DNA of 44,806 bases from Desulfococcaceae bacterium HSG9 (lineage in GTDB: Bacteria > Desulfobacterota > Desulfobacteria > Desulfobacterales > JAUCGF01): NCBI GenBank assembly GCA_030378005.1, contig JAUCGF010000120.1, positions 1-44,806 on the forward strand, read 5' to 3'. How positions within the stretch are numbered: position 1 is the stretch's first letter; the number at the start of each line of letters is the position of its first letter. Below, piece by piece: positions 1-7,235 of this stretch. The position numbers and the translations under genes were made by a program. Under the pieces are notes generated by a model, which saw only the letters and a list, made by a program, of their open reading frames with translations, made no database searches and was not told where the DNA came from.

Positions 1-2
1 TT

Positions 3-117
3 GTGTCAACATCTCGCTGACGGGTAGGAGTGCTGACTTCAGTTTGCCAAAACGCTCCAAAAGCGGCAAACTGAAGTCAGCACTCCTGATTTTCATCTGT
101 CACCTTAAACTTGACAC
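3..117. repeat. Inverted-repeat element, AGGAGTGC family, with GTGTCAA/TTGACAC ends
   Basis: A perfect 23-bp inverted repeat beginning AGGAGTGC (26-48) pairs with 65-87, leaving a 16-nt loop. It is flanked by short outer ends GTGTCAA (3-9) and TTGACAC (111-117). The right flank (83-117) recurs in reverse orientation at 23713-23750, where the same GTGTCAAG, GGTGACA and ATCAGGAGTGC blocks are seen in order. This points to a small non-coding mobile or REP-like element rather than a simple terminator, since no T-run follows. Function is unknown. Confidence 0.65.
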
Positions 118-139
118 TTTAAACTTCAAACTTGTAACT
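105..139. repeat. Five-unit heptamer-phased repeat (xxxxACT)
   Basis: Five consecutive 7-base units (TTAAACT, TGACACT, TTAAACT, TCAAACT, TGTAACT) keep exact 7-base phase. It belongs to the same class as the long array at 40836-41008 and overlaps the right end of the element at 3-117. Downstream to 253 I see no gene, only an imperfect repeat of a GAATTCTGATTCAGACAATT-like stretch around 150-215. Confidence 0.55.
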
Positions 140-253
140 GACGAGTAATGTAGTAGAATTTGAAAATTGTCTGAATCAGAATTAAAGAATGAGTAGAATT
201 CTGATTCAGACAATTAAAGTTAAACGCATATATGGGTGCGTCAGGAACACCGC

Positions 254-655
254 TTAACGCACTCTGCCTACCTGAAGATACTTCATCCAAACCCAAGCGA
301 TTCCGCACCCTAAAAAATAATAGGGAAAATCGGACCAGAAAAAGGTCGTTCCCAGAAGCGTGCGCCCGATAAACGTACTCCGCAGCAATTCTAAAAACGG
401 CGGATGCCATAGCTGTAGAAATTCCAGAGCGCAGGTCGCCATTAAAATGATGATAGCGATGGAAGCAGGGCGCATCGCCGGCCTGATTAATAGAAGTAAA
501 AAACACCAAAACAATTCATAAAAGACGCCGTTGAACGAATTATTGACCCATTCTGACGCCGGTCCGCGGTAAAACTTGCTATAAAATCCGATGGGTATGA
601 TAATCAGAAGCCAGATAGCTGTTTTTTTTTGTTGATTTGTCAGTGTAAAAAACAT
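254..655 (-). CDS. DUF2809 family small integral membrane protein
   Basis: A 133-aa hydrophobic protein with about four predicted membrane segments (near residues 13-28, 45-62, 64-80 and 107-125). The loop between the last two carries the family pattern LEFLQLWHPPFLELLR followed by GRTLLGTTFFWSDFPYYFLGC, which is why I assign it to DUF2809. The family's biochemical role is unknown to me; membership predicts only an inner-membrane location. It is divergent from the polysaccharide cluster that starts at 853, with 197 bp between the two starts. A hairpin-like GGGTGCGT/ACGCACTC stretch overlaps its 3' end and resembles the one at 18704-18725. Confidence 0.7.
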   Translation of the reverse strand: MFFTLTNQQKKTAIWLLIIIPIGFYSKFYRGPASEWVNNSFNGVFYELFWCFLLLLIRPAMRPASIAIIILMATCALEFLQLWHPPFLELLRSTFIGRTLLGTTFFWSDFPYYFLGCGIAWVWMKYLQVGRVR

Positions 656-727
656 ACCTTATATCATTTGCGTTAAATAATCGTCCAATCTAAAAAATCG
701 TATCCTATGCGAATTTTGGGTATAGTT

Positions 728-762
728 TATAATCTTACTCTTGCTCGAATGACAATAGTAAG
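728..762. promoter_or_regulatory. Possible promoter/operator of the polysaccharide cluster
   Basis: A TATAAT-like hexamer (728-733) is followed at once by a 9-of-10 inverted repeat, CTTACTCTTG (734-743) and CAATAGTAAG (753-762), in the gap between the divergent DUF2809 gene and the sugar transferase. A dyad directly after a -10-like box could be an operator. No convincing -35 box was seen, so this is tentative. Confidence 0.3.
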
Positions 763-852
763 AGAAAGAAAAAATAACCTTATTAGACGATATAAACGGC
801 GTGGTCAAGATTATTGGGGAACAAATATAAAAACTATAAAGGATTTTACATT

Positions 853-1608
853 ATGAATGAACCACAAAACACTGACAGCAATTCGGACGCTATGGACATT
901 CAAAAAGAGCTGTACAAAAAATATGCCGGCGGCGGCCCCCGTTTTGCCGGAATGCGCAATACAGCCTATTTTTTGTTTAAAAAGTACAGTTGGATCATTG
1001 TATTAAAATCGGCTTTTTTTTTCAAAAGATTGCTTGATATCATGGTTTCCGCAATCATGCTTGTTTTACTAGCTCCCTTGTTTTTGGCCACCGCATTGGC
1101 GATCAAGCTGGAAAATCCGGGGCCTGCGTTTTACAGCCAAACGCGCGTGGGCAAATGGGGCAAGCTGTTCACAATGTATAAATTCCGATCCATGATTATG
1201 AACGCCGATAAAATGAAAGACGAATTGATGGATAAAGATGAAGCCGGAGGCGTAATTTTTAAAATAAAAAAAGACCCGCGTATCACCCGTACGGGCGCTA
1301 TTATCCGCAAACTTTCCATTGATGAATTGCCTCAATTGTGGAACGTTCTCAAAGGTGATATGTCATTGGTGGGGCCGCGGCCGCCGGTACCTCGTGAAGT
1401 TGCGGAATATGAATATTCAGACCGCAAAAGACTGGATGTTATCCCCGGTATCACCTGTATCTGGCAGGTGAGCGGCCGAAGCGACATCGACTTTGCGGGC
1501 CAAGTGAAATTGGATGTGCAGTACATTGAAAGCCAGTCATTGCGTACGGATTTATTAATCCTTTTAAAAACTGTTCCGGCCGTGGTATTGGGAAAGGGGG
1601 CGTACTGA
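853..1608 (+). CDS. Initiating sugar-1-phosphate transferase (monotopic phosphoglycosyl transferase)
   Basis: This 251-aa protein matches the small bacterial sugar transferase family (WcaJ/WbaP C-terminal type, PilB/PglC-like fold). It transfers a sugar-1-phosphate from a nucleotide sugar to undecaprenyl phosphate and starts synthesis of a lipid-linked glycan at the inner membrane. Visible signatures are one N-terminal re-entrant membrane helix (FKRLLDIMVSAIMLVLLAPL), the KFRSM motif, the catalytic Asp-Glu in SIDELPQLWNVLKGDMSLVG with its PRP, and PGITCIWQVSGRS near the end. I chose the ATG at 853 because AAAGGA lies 9 bases upstream; an in-frame TTG at 814 would add 13 residues but has no such site. 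Its stop overlaps the next start by one base. The sugar cannot be told from sequence. Confidence 0.92.
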   Translation: MNEPQNTDSNSDAMDIQKELYKKYAGGGPRFAGMRNTAYFLFKKYSWIIVLKSAFFFKRLLDIMVSAIMLVLLAPLFLATALAIKLENPGPAFYSQTRVGKWGKLFTMYKFRSMIMNADKMKDELMDKDEAGGVIFKIKKDPRITRTGAIIRKLSIDELPQLWNVLKGDMSLVGPRPPVPREVAEYEYSDRKRLDVIPGITCIWQVSGRSDIDFAGQVKLDVQYIESQSLRTDLLILLKTVPAVVLGKGAY

Positions 1609-3158
1609 TGAATCAAGAAACAGTTATAATTCTCGGCATTCCGATTGATAATCTGACGTTAGACAGCGCGCTGGAAACGATTTTCAGCATGATCGACGCT
1701 TACGCTCAAGACAGCCGGCCTCGACTGATTGCCACCGTGAATGTCGATTTTGTGGTCAATACCTTAAAATGGCGGCTGAAATCTATCCGCCATCCCGAAC
1801 TTCTTGATATTTTAAGACGTGCTGACTTAGTGACAGCCGACGGTATGCCCATTGTATGGACAAGCAAACTGTTAGGCGCGCCCCTTCAAGAACGTGTCAC
1901 CGGCGCGGATATGGTTCCGGCGCTGGGGCGCGAGGCTGCTGAACGAGGCAAATCCCTTTTTCTGTTAGGGGGCAAAGGCGATGTGGGGCAACGCGCCGCG
2001 GATGTGCTTACAAAGCGCAATCCCGGTCTGGAGATTGCCGGTGTTTACGCGCCTTTTGTTCATGTTGAAGGCGAGGCACTTGATTTTACCGAACAAGAAG
2101 ACCGTGAAATTGTAGAGCGCATCAATCGTTCCGGCGCGGATATTTTGTTAATCGGCTTCGGAAACCCCAAGCAGGAAATCTGGTTTGAAAGGAATCGCAA
2201 TCGCTTAAACGTTCCGGTCTCTATCGGTATTGGCGGCACGTATGAGTTTATTGTCGGCACGGTGACACGGGCGCCGCGATGGATGCAAAAAACCGGAACC
2301 GAATGGATATTTCGGATCACCCAAGATCCCAAACGGCTTTGGAAACGCTATTTTGTGGGCTTTTTTAAATTCGGCCTGATGATTTTCCCGGCGGTTTTAT
2401 ATTATCGCTACAAGAATCTGATGTATAAACTGACTCATCGTAAACCCGTTGCGGAAAACGGCGCAGATATGTCTGTCACTGCAAATCCGTATATTACGGT
2501 GATAAAATTGCCCAAGCGCTTAGATGCCGCTTATGTATCAAAGGCCGCCGCTTTCATCGAAAAAGCGACCCGGGAAAACACTATGCCGGTCTTGGATTTT
2601 CATCAATGCGCTTTTATCGATTCAAGCGGATTGGGCTATATTGTCAAACTATGGCACAAAATGGCTGAAAAAAATGCAAAACTGTTCTTTACCGGTGTCA
2701 TGCATGCGTCAGTTGTGCGTTGTTTTAAGTTGAGCCGGGTATATGATATTTTTAAAGACCTGATTTTTGAAAACACCGCTGACGTTCTGAACCATATCAA
2801 ACTGAAAAGACCGCTACCCTCTTTTTATTATACAATGACATCTGAAGATAAATTTGTTATAATGACGCTTTTCGGAAGATTAGACGCCGCGCAGATGCTT
2901 AAATTAGACGTTGCCACCATCATCCGTCAAATAGGGCGTAACCCTCTTCTGATGCATCTGAAGCATTTGAATTTTACCGACAGCACCGGCCTGAGGCTGT
3001 TTTTGAAGCTTTTTAAGCATTGTTCGGGTCATAATAAAACCTTTATGCTTTGCGAACCTTCAGACAATTTCGCCCAAATGCTTCGGATAACCAAGTTAAA
3101 CACCCTGTTTGAAATCGAACCGAATCTTGCGGACGCACGCAAGATGCTGGAGAAATAA
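1608..3158 (+). CDS. WecG/TagA/CpsF-type glycosyltransferase fused to two STAS domains
   Basis: Residues 1-255 are a complete GT26 (WecG/TagA/CpsF) transferase: GIPIDNLT, TADGMP (the Asp is the family's catalytic residue), RVTGADMVP, GFGNPKQE, GIGGTYEF, RAPRWMQKTGTEWIFR. This family adds the second sugar to the undecaprenyl-linked primer, matching the initiating transferase just upstream (overlapping TGATG). A basic hydrophobic linker (about 250-285) follows, then two STAS-like domains (about 288-400 and 405-515). Each keeps the phosphoacceptor pattern of anti-sigma-factor antagonists: D338-S-S-G and D458-S-T-G. Stand-alone GT26 enzymes are about 240-260 aa, so the second half is an addition. 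I infer that the STAS pair provides partner-switch style control or docking; no kinase or anti-sigma partner is seen in this window. Confidence 0.88.
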   Translation: MNQETVIILGIPIDNLTLDSALETIFSMIDAYAQDSRPRLIATVNVDFVVNTLKWRLKSIRHPELLDILRRADLVTADGMPIVWTSKLLGAPLQERVTGADMVPALGREAAERGKSLFLLGGKGDVGQRAADVLTKRNPGLEIAGVYAPFVHVEGEALDFTEQEDREIVERINRSGADILLIGFGNPKQEIWFERNRNRLNVPVSIGIGGTYEFIVGTVTRAPRWMQKTGTEWIFRITQDPKRLWKRYFVGFFKFGLMIFPAVLYYRYKNLMYKLTHRKPVAENGADMSVTANPYITVIKLPKRLDAAYVSKAAAFIEKATRENTMPVLDFHQCAFIDSSGLGYIVKLWHKMAEKNAKLFFTGVMHASVVRCFKLSRVYDIFKDLIFENTADVLNHIKLKRPLPSFYYTMTSEDKFVIMTLFGRLDAAQMLKLDVATIIRQIGRNPLLMHLKHLNFTDSTGLRLFLKLFKHCSGHNKTFMLCEPSDNFAQMLRITKLNTLFEIEPNLADARKMLEK

Positions 3159-3159
3159 A

Positions 3160-4650
3160 ATGAAAGCGATCATCTTGCCTGTCGGAATTACGGAAAGCCT
3201 GAAACTCCTTACGGATCATATCCCTGAAAATCAGCTTCCGGTTGCCAACAAACCTGTGGTGGAGCACCTCATTGAGCTGTTAGTGCGAAACCGGATCACA
3301 GATATAATTTTCGTCAAAAAACATCTCCCATATCAAACCGAACAGTATTTCGGCGGCGGGGAGCGCTGGGGAGCGACCATCACTTACGCGCTGATTTCCG
3401 AATATAAGAGCATTACCCATACTCTGTTGCGTGTCGATGCATCCAAAATGGATGATTCGTTTGTTTTTCTGCCCGCCAATTGCGTCACCAATTTGGACCT
3501 TGCCGCGTTTGCCGATTTTCATTTTCATAACGGCGCTGATATTACATTCTCTCTTCCGGCAACTAAGGAAACAATGACATCAGACAAGGCGGCCCGATTA
3601 CGCCCCTGGCATCCCTTTATTCTGACGCCTCAAGCGCTCGCCTGCGTTATAACCCATAAAACAACCGATGATTTGCCGAGCATTGTATCTTTGCTGGGCA
3701 GTCAAAACCTCGCAAGTTCAATTTTTTCATCTGACTACGATTTTTTATCAATCGATTCTTTGGCCGATTACTGGGAAGCCAATAAGCGTATTTTAAACGG
3801 CGATTTTAAGGGTATTTTAATCCCGGGGCGGCAGTCGTCATCCGGTGTCTGGACGAATATCGGAGCCGGCATTCACCCGGATGCCAAAATAACCGCCCCT
3901 GTTCTGGCGGGTGCCGGATGCAATATCCTTGAAGGCGCTCAAGCAGGCCCGAATGTCATTTTGGGAGATCACGTTATCGTTGATCACCATGCGATTCTCA
4001 GCGACAGCATTGTTTTGGACCACACCTATATCGGCTCTCACACTCAAGTCAAAGATTCGGTTGCCGGTAAAGATTATCTGATCAATATTCCGGGAAATTT
4101 CAGCACGTTCATAGGGGATGACCGCATTATCGGAGATTTGGCCAAACCCATGGTTGCGTCAAAAGGGGAGCGGATGCTGAATCTGATATTGGCACTCATG
4201 CTGACACTTGTTTTGGCACCGCTGTTTATCATTTTATTCCTCTTTCATCTGCTGTTTCCATCAAAAAACTATTTTTCCCTAAAAAAACGATACAGCCGCT
4301 ATGAGACGGTTGATATGATGGGTGGCAAGAAACCCAAAGCATTTGACCTGTACAGCTTTGACAGCCGTTACCGCTTTATCGGAAAAATAGCGGGGTTGTT
4401 CAATGTGATCAAAGGCGATCTCAATTTAGTAGGAGTGACGCCTCTTACAGAAGCGCAATTGGAGTCCATCGAACATGAATGGCAGACATTGCGCTTTCAT
4501 GCGCCATCCGGCCTGTTTCATATTTGGGAAGTCGAGGGGTCTCCGGATATGAGTTGGGAAGAAAAACTGGCGGCGGACAGCTATTACGCGGCCATGCGCT
4601 CAATCAAGATGGATATGAAAATTTTGTTTAAACGTTTGTTTAGATGGTAA
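3160..4650 (+). CDS. Nucleotidyltransferase-like / beta-helix / phosphoglycosyl-transferase-like fusion, probably catalytically inactive
   Basis: A 496-aa three-part protein. Residues 1-230 resemble a sugar-nucleotide nucleotidyltransferase (LPVANKPVVEHLIELL is well kept), but the signature GxGTRLxPLT is replaced by VGITESLKLLT and the usual PKP lysine region reads IPENQ. Residues about 235-325 are hexapeptide (left-handed beta-helix) repeats. Residues about 345-496 resemble a monotopic sugar transferase: a membrane hairpin, then NVIKGDLNLVGVTPLT. There the catalytic Asp-Glu and PRP are missing (the segment reads FIGKIAGLF). The start is the ATG two bases after the upstream stop, where the conserved domain begins. 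I infer a scaffold or regulatory pseudoenzyme of the polysaccharide machinery; a changed but active enzyme is not excluded. Confidence 0.78.
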   Translation: MKAIILPVGITESLKLLTDHIPENQLPVANKPVVEHLIELLVRNRITDIIFVKKHLPYQTEQYFGGGERWGATITYALISEYKSITHTLLRVDASKMDDSFVFLPANCVTNLDLAAFADFHFHNGADITFSLPATKETMTSDKAARLRPWHPFILTPQALACVITHKTTDDLPSIVSLLGSQNLASSIFSSDYDFLSIDSLADYWEANKRILNGDFKGILIPGRQSSSGVWTNIGAGIHPDAKITAPVLAGAGCNILEGAQAGPNVILGDHVIVDHHAILSDSIVLDHTYIGSHTQVKDSVAGKDYLINIPGNFSTFIGDDRIIGDLAKPMVASKGERMLNLILALMLTLVLAPLFIILFLFHLLFPSKNYFSLKKRYSRYETVDMMGGKKPKAFDLYSFDSRYRFIGKIAGLFNVIKGDLNLVGVTPLTEAQLESIEHEWQTLRFHAPSGLFHIWEVEGSPDMSWEEKLAADSYYAAMRSIKMDMKILFKRLFRW

Positions 4651-4651
4651 T

Positions 4652-4730
4652 GCGTGAAACGTGAAAAATGAAACGTGATGCGTAATGAAGGTTAATAGGT
4701 TTTTGCTCTCAAGATTCACGTTTCAAAAAT
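4652..4730. repeat. CGTGAAA-type heptamer repeat with inverted partner
   Basis: Left arm 4652-4686 is five 7-base units (GCGTGAA, ACGTGAA, AAATGAA, ACGTGAT, GCGTAAT). A short inverted partner ATTCACGTTTCAAAAAT lies at 4714-4730. It fills the gap between two genes and resembles the larger array at 5717-5845. Confidence 0.55.
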
Positions 4731-4766
4731 GATAATCTCACTCAAATAATTATTTTTATTATCAAA

Positions 4767-5729
4767 ATGAAAAATACCACACCAATAGATCATAATATCT
4801 TTGAAGAATTGGAAGCGCGTATTGGGCGAGAGCATTTAAGTAAACGACTGCGTCGTCAAGTCAGCTATTCCGCGTTCAGATTTACCGGTGGAATTAAAAT
4901 CTACTGGGAAAATTTTTATTTCTGCCATGTTATTTTGAAATTTTTGCTGACTGTTTCCGGGATGTTGAATCGGGGACAGCGTAACGCGCTGGATTATAAA
5001 ATTGAAGAACAGCGCGTTCCTGTGAAAAATCTTCCTGATGCCTTTGAAAATTTTCGTATCCTGCATCTGTCTGACATTCATGTTGATGCGATAATTGACA
5101 AAGGAGAGCGTCTCAGGCTGATTTTGAAGGATATCCGCTTTGATCTTTGCGTCATCACAGGCGACTTCCGCTTCCGCACCTTTGGGGATTATGAAAGCAC
5201 TGTCCGCGGCATGGAAGCGTTAGTCCCGGCTCTCAAATGCAAGCATGGCATTATAGGCATTATCGGTAATCATGATTTTATCGAGATTGTTCCCCACCTT
5301 GAATCACTTGGCATTAAAATTCTTCTAAATGAAGCGGTGCCGGTTGAACTCAACGGAGAAGCGATCTGGGTTGCCGGTGTGGATGATGCCTATTTCTATG
5401 AGGTTCATAACCTGACAAAAGCTTTCCGGGATGTTCCTGAAAATGTGTTTAAGGTTTTGCTGTCGCATTCTCCGGAAATCATATACCAAGCCGCCCAATG
5501 CGGAACTGATTACTACTTATGCGGACACACCCACGGCGGCCAGATTTGTCTTCCCGGCGGAACGCCTCTCATTACCAACTCCAAGTGCAGCCGCAAATTC
5601 GCAACCGGCCGGTGGCAATGCAATGGAATGTCGGGCTATACATCCAGGGGAACCGGGGCATCCGGAATTCCAGTGCGCTTTTTCTGCCCGCCGGAATTGG
5701 CGGTGCATGTTTTGGAACGTGAAGCGTGA
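4767..5729 (+). CDS. Calcineurin-like metallophosphoesterase (YkuE/YaeI-like)
   Basis: A 320-aa protein with all five metallophosphoesterase blocks: LSDIHV (D103, H105), ITGDF (D133), GNHD (N168-H169-D170), LSHSPE, and GHTHGGQ (H254, H256), which bind two metals. An N-terminal hydrophobic stretch (about residues 47-66) suggests membrane association, as in YkuE/YaeI/LpxG-type enzymes, some of which act on lipid-linked phosphates or UDP-diacylglucosamine. The substrate here cannot be told. Its position between polysaccharide genes suggests a lipid-carrier or envelope phosphate substrate. The Shine-Dalgarno sequence is weak. The last 13 bases run into a heptamer repeat array. Confidence 0.85.
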   Translation: MKNTTPIDHNIFEELEARIGREHLSKRLRRQVSYSAFRFTGGIKIYWENFYFCHVILKFLLTVSGMLNRGQRNALDYKIEEQRVPVKNLPDAFENFRILHLSDIHVDAIIDKGERLRLILKDIRFDLCVITGDFRFRTFGDYESTVRGMEALVPALKCKHGIIGIIGNHDFIEIVPHLESLGIKILLNEAVPVELNGEAIWVAGVDDAYFYEVHNLTKAFRDVPENVFKVLLSHSPEIIYQAAQCGTDYYLCGHTHGGQICLPGGTPLITNSKCSRKFATGRWQCNGMSGYTSRGTGASGIPVRFFCPPELAVHVLEREA

Positions 5730-5845
5730 AACGTGATGAGTGAAACATGAAGCATGAAACGTAAGATATGAAAATTAAAGTTGTTGCTAGCTTTCTAATT
5801 GCTTTCACGTTTCACGTTTCACGTATCACGCATCACGTTTCATTC
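5717..5845. repeat. Large inverted array of CGTGAAA-type heptamers
   Basis: Eight 7-base units in exact phase (5717-5772; ACGTGAA, GCGTGAA, ACGTGAT, GAGTGAA and variants) are followed after about 31 bases by six inverted units (5804-5845; TTCACGT x3, ATCACGC, ATCACGT, TTCATTC). The arms can pair as a long imperfect hairpin. The array begins inside the 3' end of the metallophosphoesterase gene, so the repeat supplies its last codons. A transcription terminator-like or recombination role is possible but not shown. Confidence 0.65.
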
Positions 5846-5877
5846 TTAAAATAACATTCATAAAAAGAGTTTGAACA

Positions 5878-7152
5878 ATGAAACCCAATTTACTAAAAGT
5901 ACTGTTCATCATTGAGCAATGCAATCCTGAATGGGCGTCTGTGCCGCTTGTGGGTTATAATTTTTACCGGGGCATTCGCAAGCGTGCGGATGTAACGCTG
6001 GTTACCCATATCAGAAATAAAGCGGCTCTTGAAAAAGTGCGCAACGGCCATCGTATCTGTTATATTGAGGAAAGCCATAGAATCCGCAGATATTACCGGT
6101 TAGTCAGTAAATTAACGACCAGGGGCGGAGTGAACTGGCCGCTGCAACATGCGCTTTCCTATCCGATTTATGCCGAATTTAACAATCGCGTTTTTCGTAA
6201 ATTTAAGGCCCGGGTGTTAAATCAGGAATTTGATTTGGTTCATGCCTTGACTCCGATGTTGCCGCGTTATCCGTATAAAATTATCAACGCCTGCAAAAAC
6301 ACGCCTTTCTTGCTTGGCCCGGTCAATGGCGGCGTTCCGTTTCCTGACGGTTTTAAAGAAGTGGCCAAAATGGAATTCGCCCATTTCAATTTTTTGCGCA
6401 TATTCACCCGAATGCTGCCAGGTTATGCCAAAACTTACAAAACTGCGGATCGCGTTCTGTCCGGCTCGACTTACACGCTGAATATGCTTAAAAACATGTT
6501 TAATCTGAAAGCTGATCGGATCGAACTTTTTTACGAAAATGGCATTGAAAAAGATTTTATCCAGAAACCCCGCCAGATTGCCAAAGAATCGCTCGATTTA
6601 CTGTTTGTCGGTCGATTAGTACCCTATAAAGGCGCCGATATGGTTATCGAAGCGCTGGGCCGGCTGCCTGACGCTGTTTTGAAGCACATCCGTTTGACCA
6701 TCGTCGGAGACGGTTCCGAACGCAATGCGCTTGAACGCCAGACACTGAAACTAGGTTTAAATGATCATATCCGTTTCACCGGATGGATTGAACAAAAAGA
6801 AACGGCTGATTTTTACAAAAATTCCGATCTGTTCTGCTTTCCATCCGTAAGAGAATTCGGAGGAGCTGTCGCTCTGGAAGCCATGGCCTGCGGCCTGCCC
6901 TGCATCGTTGCCGATCATGCCGGTATCGGCGAATATGTCACTTCGGAAACCGGATTTAAAATAAAGCCTGAATCCAAAGAATTTGTAATTCAAAAGCTAT
7001 CCGAAAAAATTCAAATCCTTTTTAACGATGACCCGCTTCGCTTGAAGATGGCTAAAAAAGCGGTTGAAAGAGCGATGGAATTTGAATGGGAGCGGAAGGC
7101 TGAAAAAATGACTGAGTTATATGATTCAATAGTAACGGTAAAACGAGTATAA
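5878..7152 (+). CDS. Glycosyltransferase family 4 (GT-B fold)
   Basis: A 424-aa GT4 enzyme. The C-terminal nucleotide-sugar domain shows LLFVGRLVPYKGADMVIEAL, LTIVGDGSER, IRFTGWI and the retaining-GT signature EFGGAVALE (E-x7-E), followed by AMACGLPCIVAD. The N-terminal acceptor domain includes HALTPMLPRYPYK and GPVNGGVPFP, the latter common in GT4 enzymes of exopolysaccharide clusters. It is predicted to be cytoplasmic and to add a sugar from an NDP-sugar to the lipid-linked repeat unit with retention of configuration. Donor and acceptor are unknown. It is the last typical polysaccharide gene before the ATPase/TOPRIM-like insertion. Confidence 0.9.
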   Translation: MKPNLLKVLFIIEQCNPEWASVPLVGYNFYRGIRKRADVTLVTHIRNKAALEKVRNGHRICYIEESHRIRRYYRLVSKLTTRGGVNWPLQHALSYPIYAEFNNRVFRKFKARVLNQEFDLVHALTPMLPRYPYKIINACKNTPFLLGPVNGGVPFPDGFKEVAKMEFAHFNFLRIFTRMLPGYAKTYKTADRVLSGSTYTLNMLKNMFNLKADRIELFYENGIEKDFIQKPRQIAKESLDLLFVGRLVPYKGADMVIEALGRLPDAVLKHIRLTIVGDGSERNALERQTLKLGLNDHIRFTGWIEQKETADFYKNSDLFCFPSVREFGGAVALEAMACGLPCIVADHAGIGEYVTSETGFKIKPESKEFVIQKLSEKIQILFNDDPLRLKMAKKAVERAMEFEWERKAEKMTELYDSIVTVKRV

Positions 7153-7235
7153 CAATTAAAACCAAAAAGACCGTTTGGCAATTTCAAATCGGCAACCGGA
7201 GCAAAGCATTGTATTTAATTAGGAGGTCTTAAACC

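Noticed and set aside
4767..5729. LpxH/LpxG assignment for the metallophosphoesterase
   Set aside because: The metal motifs fit the broad YkuE/YaeI family, but nothing in the sequence sets lipid A precursor as substrate, and no lpx gene is near.
5717..5845. Possible CRISPR or phage attachment site
   Set aside because: Units are only 7 bases, contiguous, and inverted in the second half; there are no spacers, cas genes or integrase nearby.
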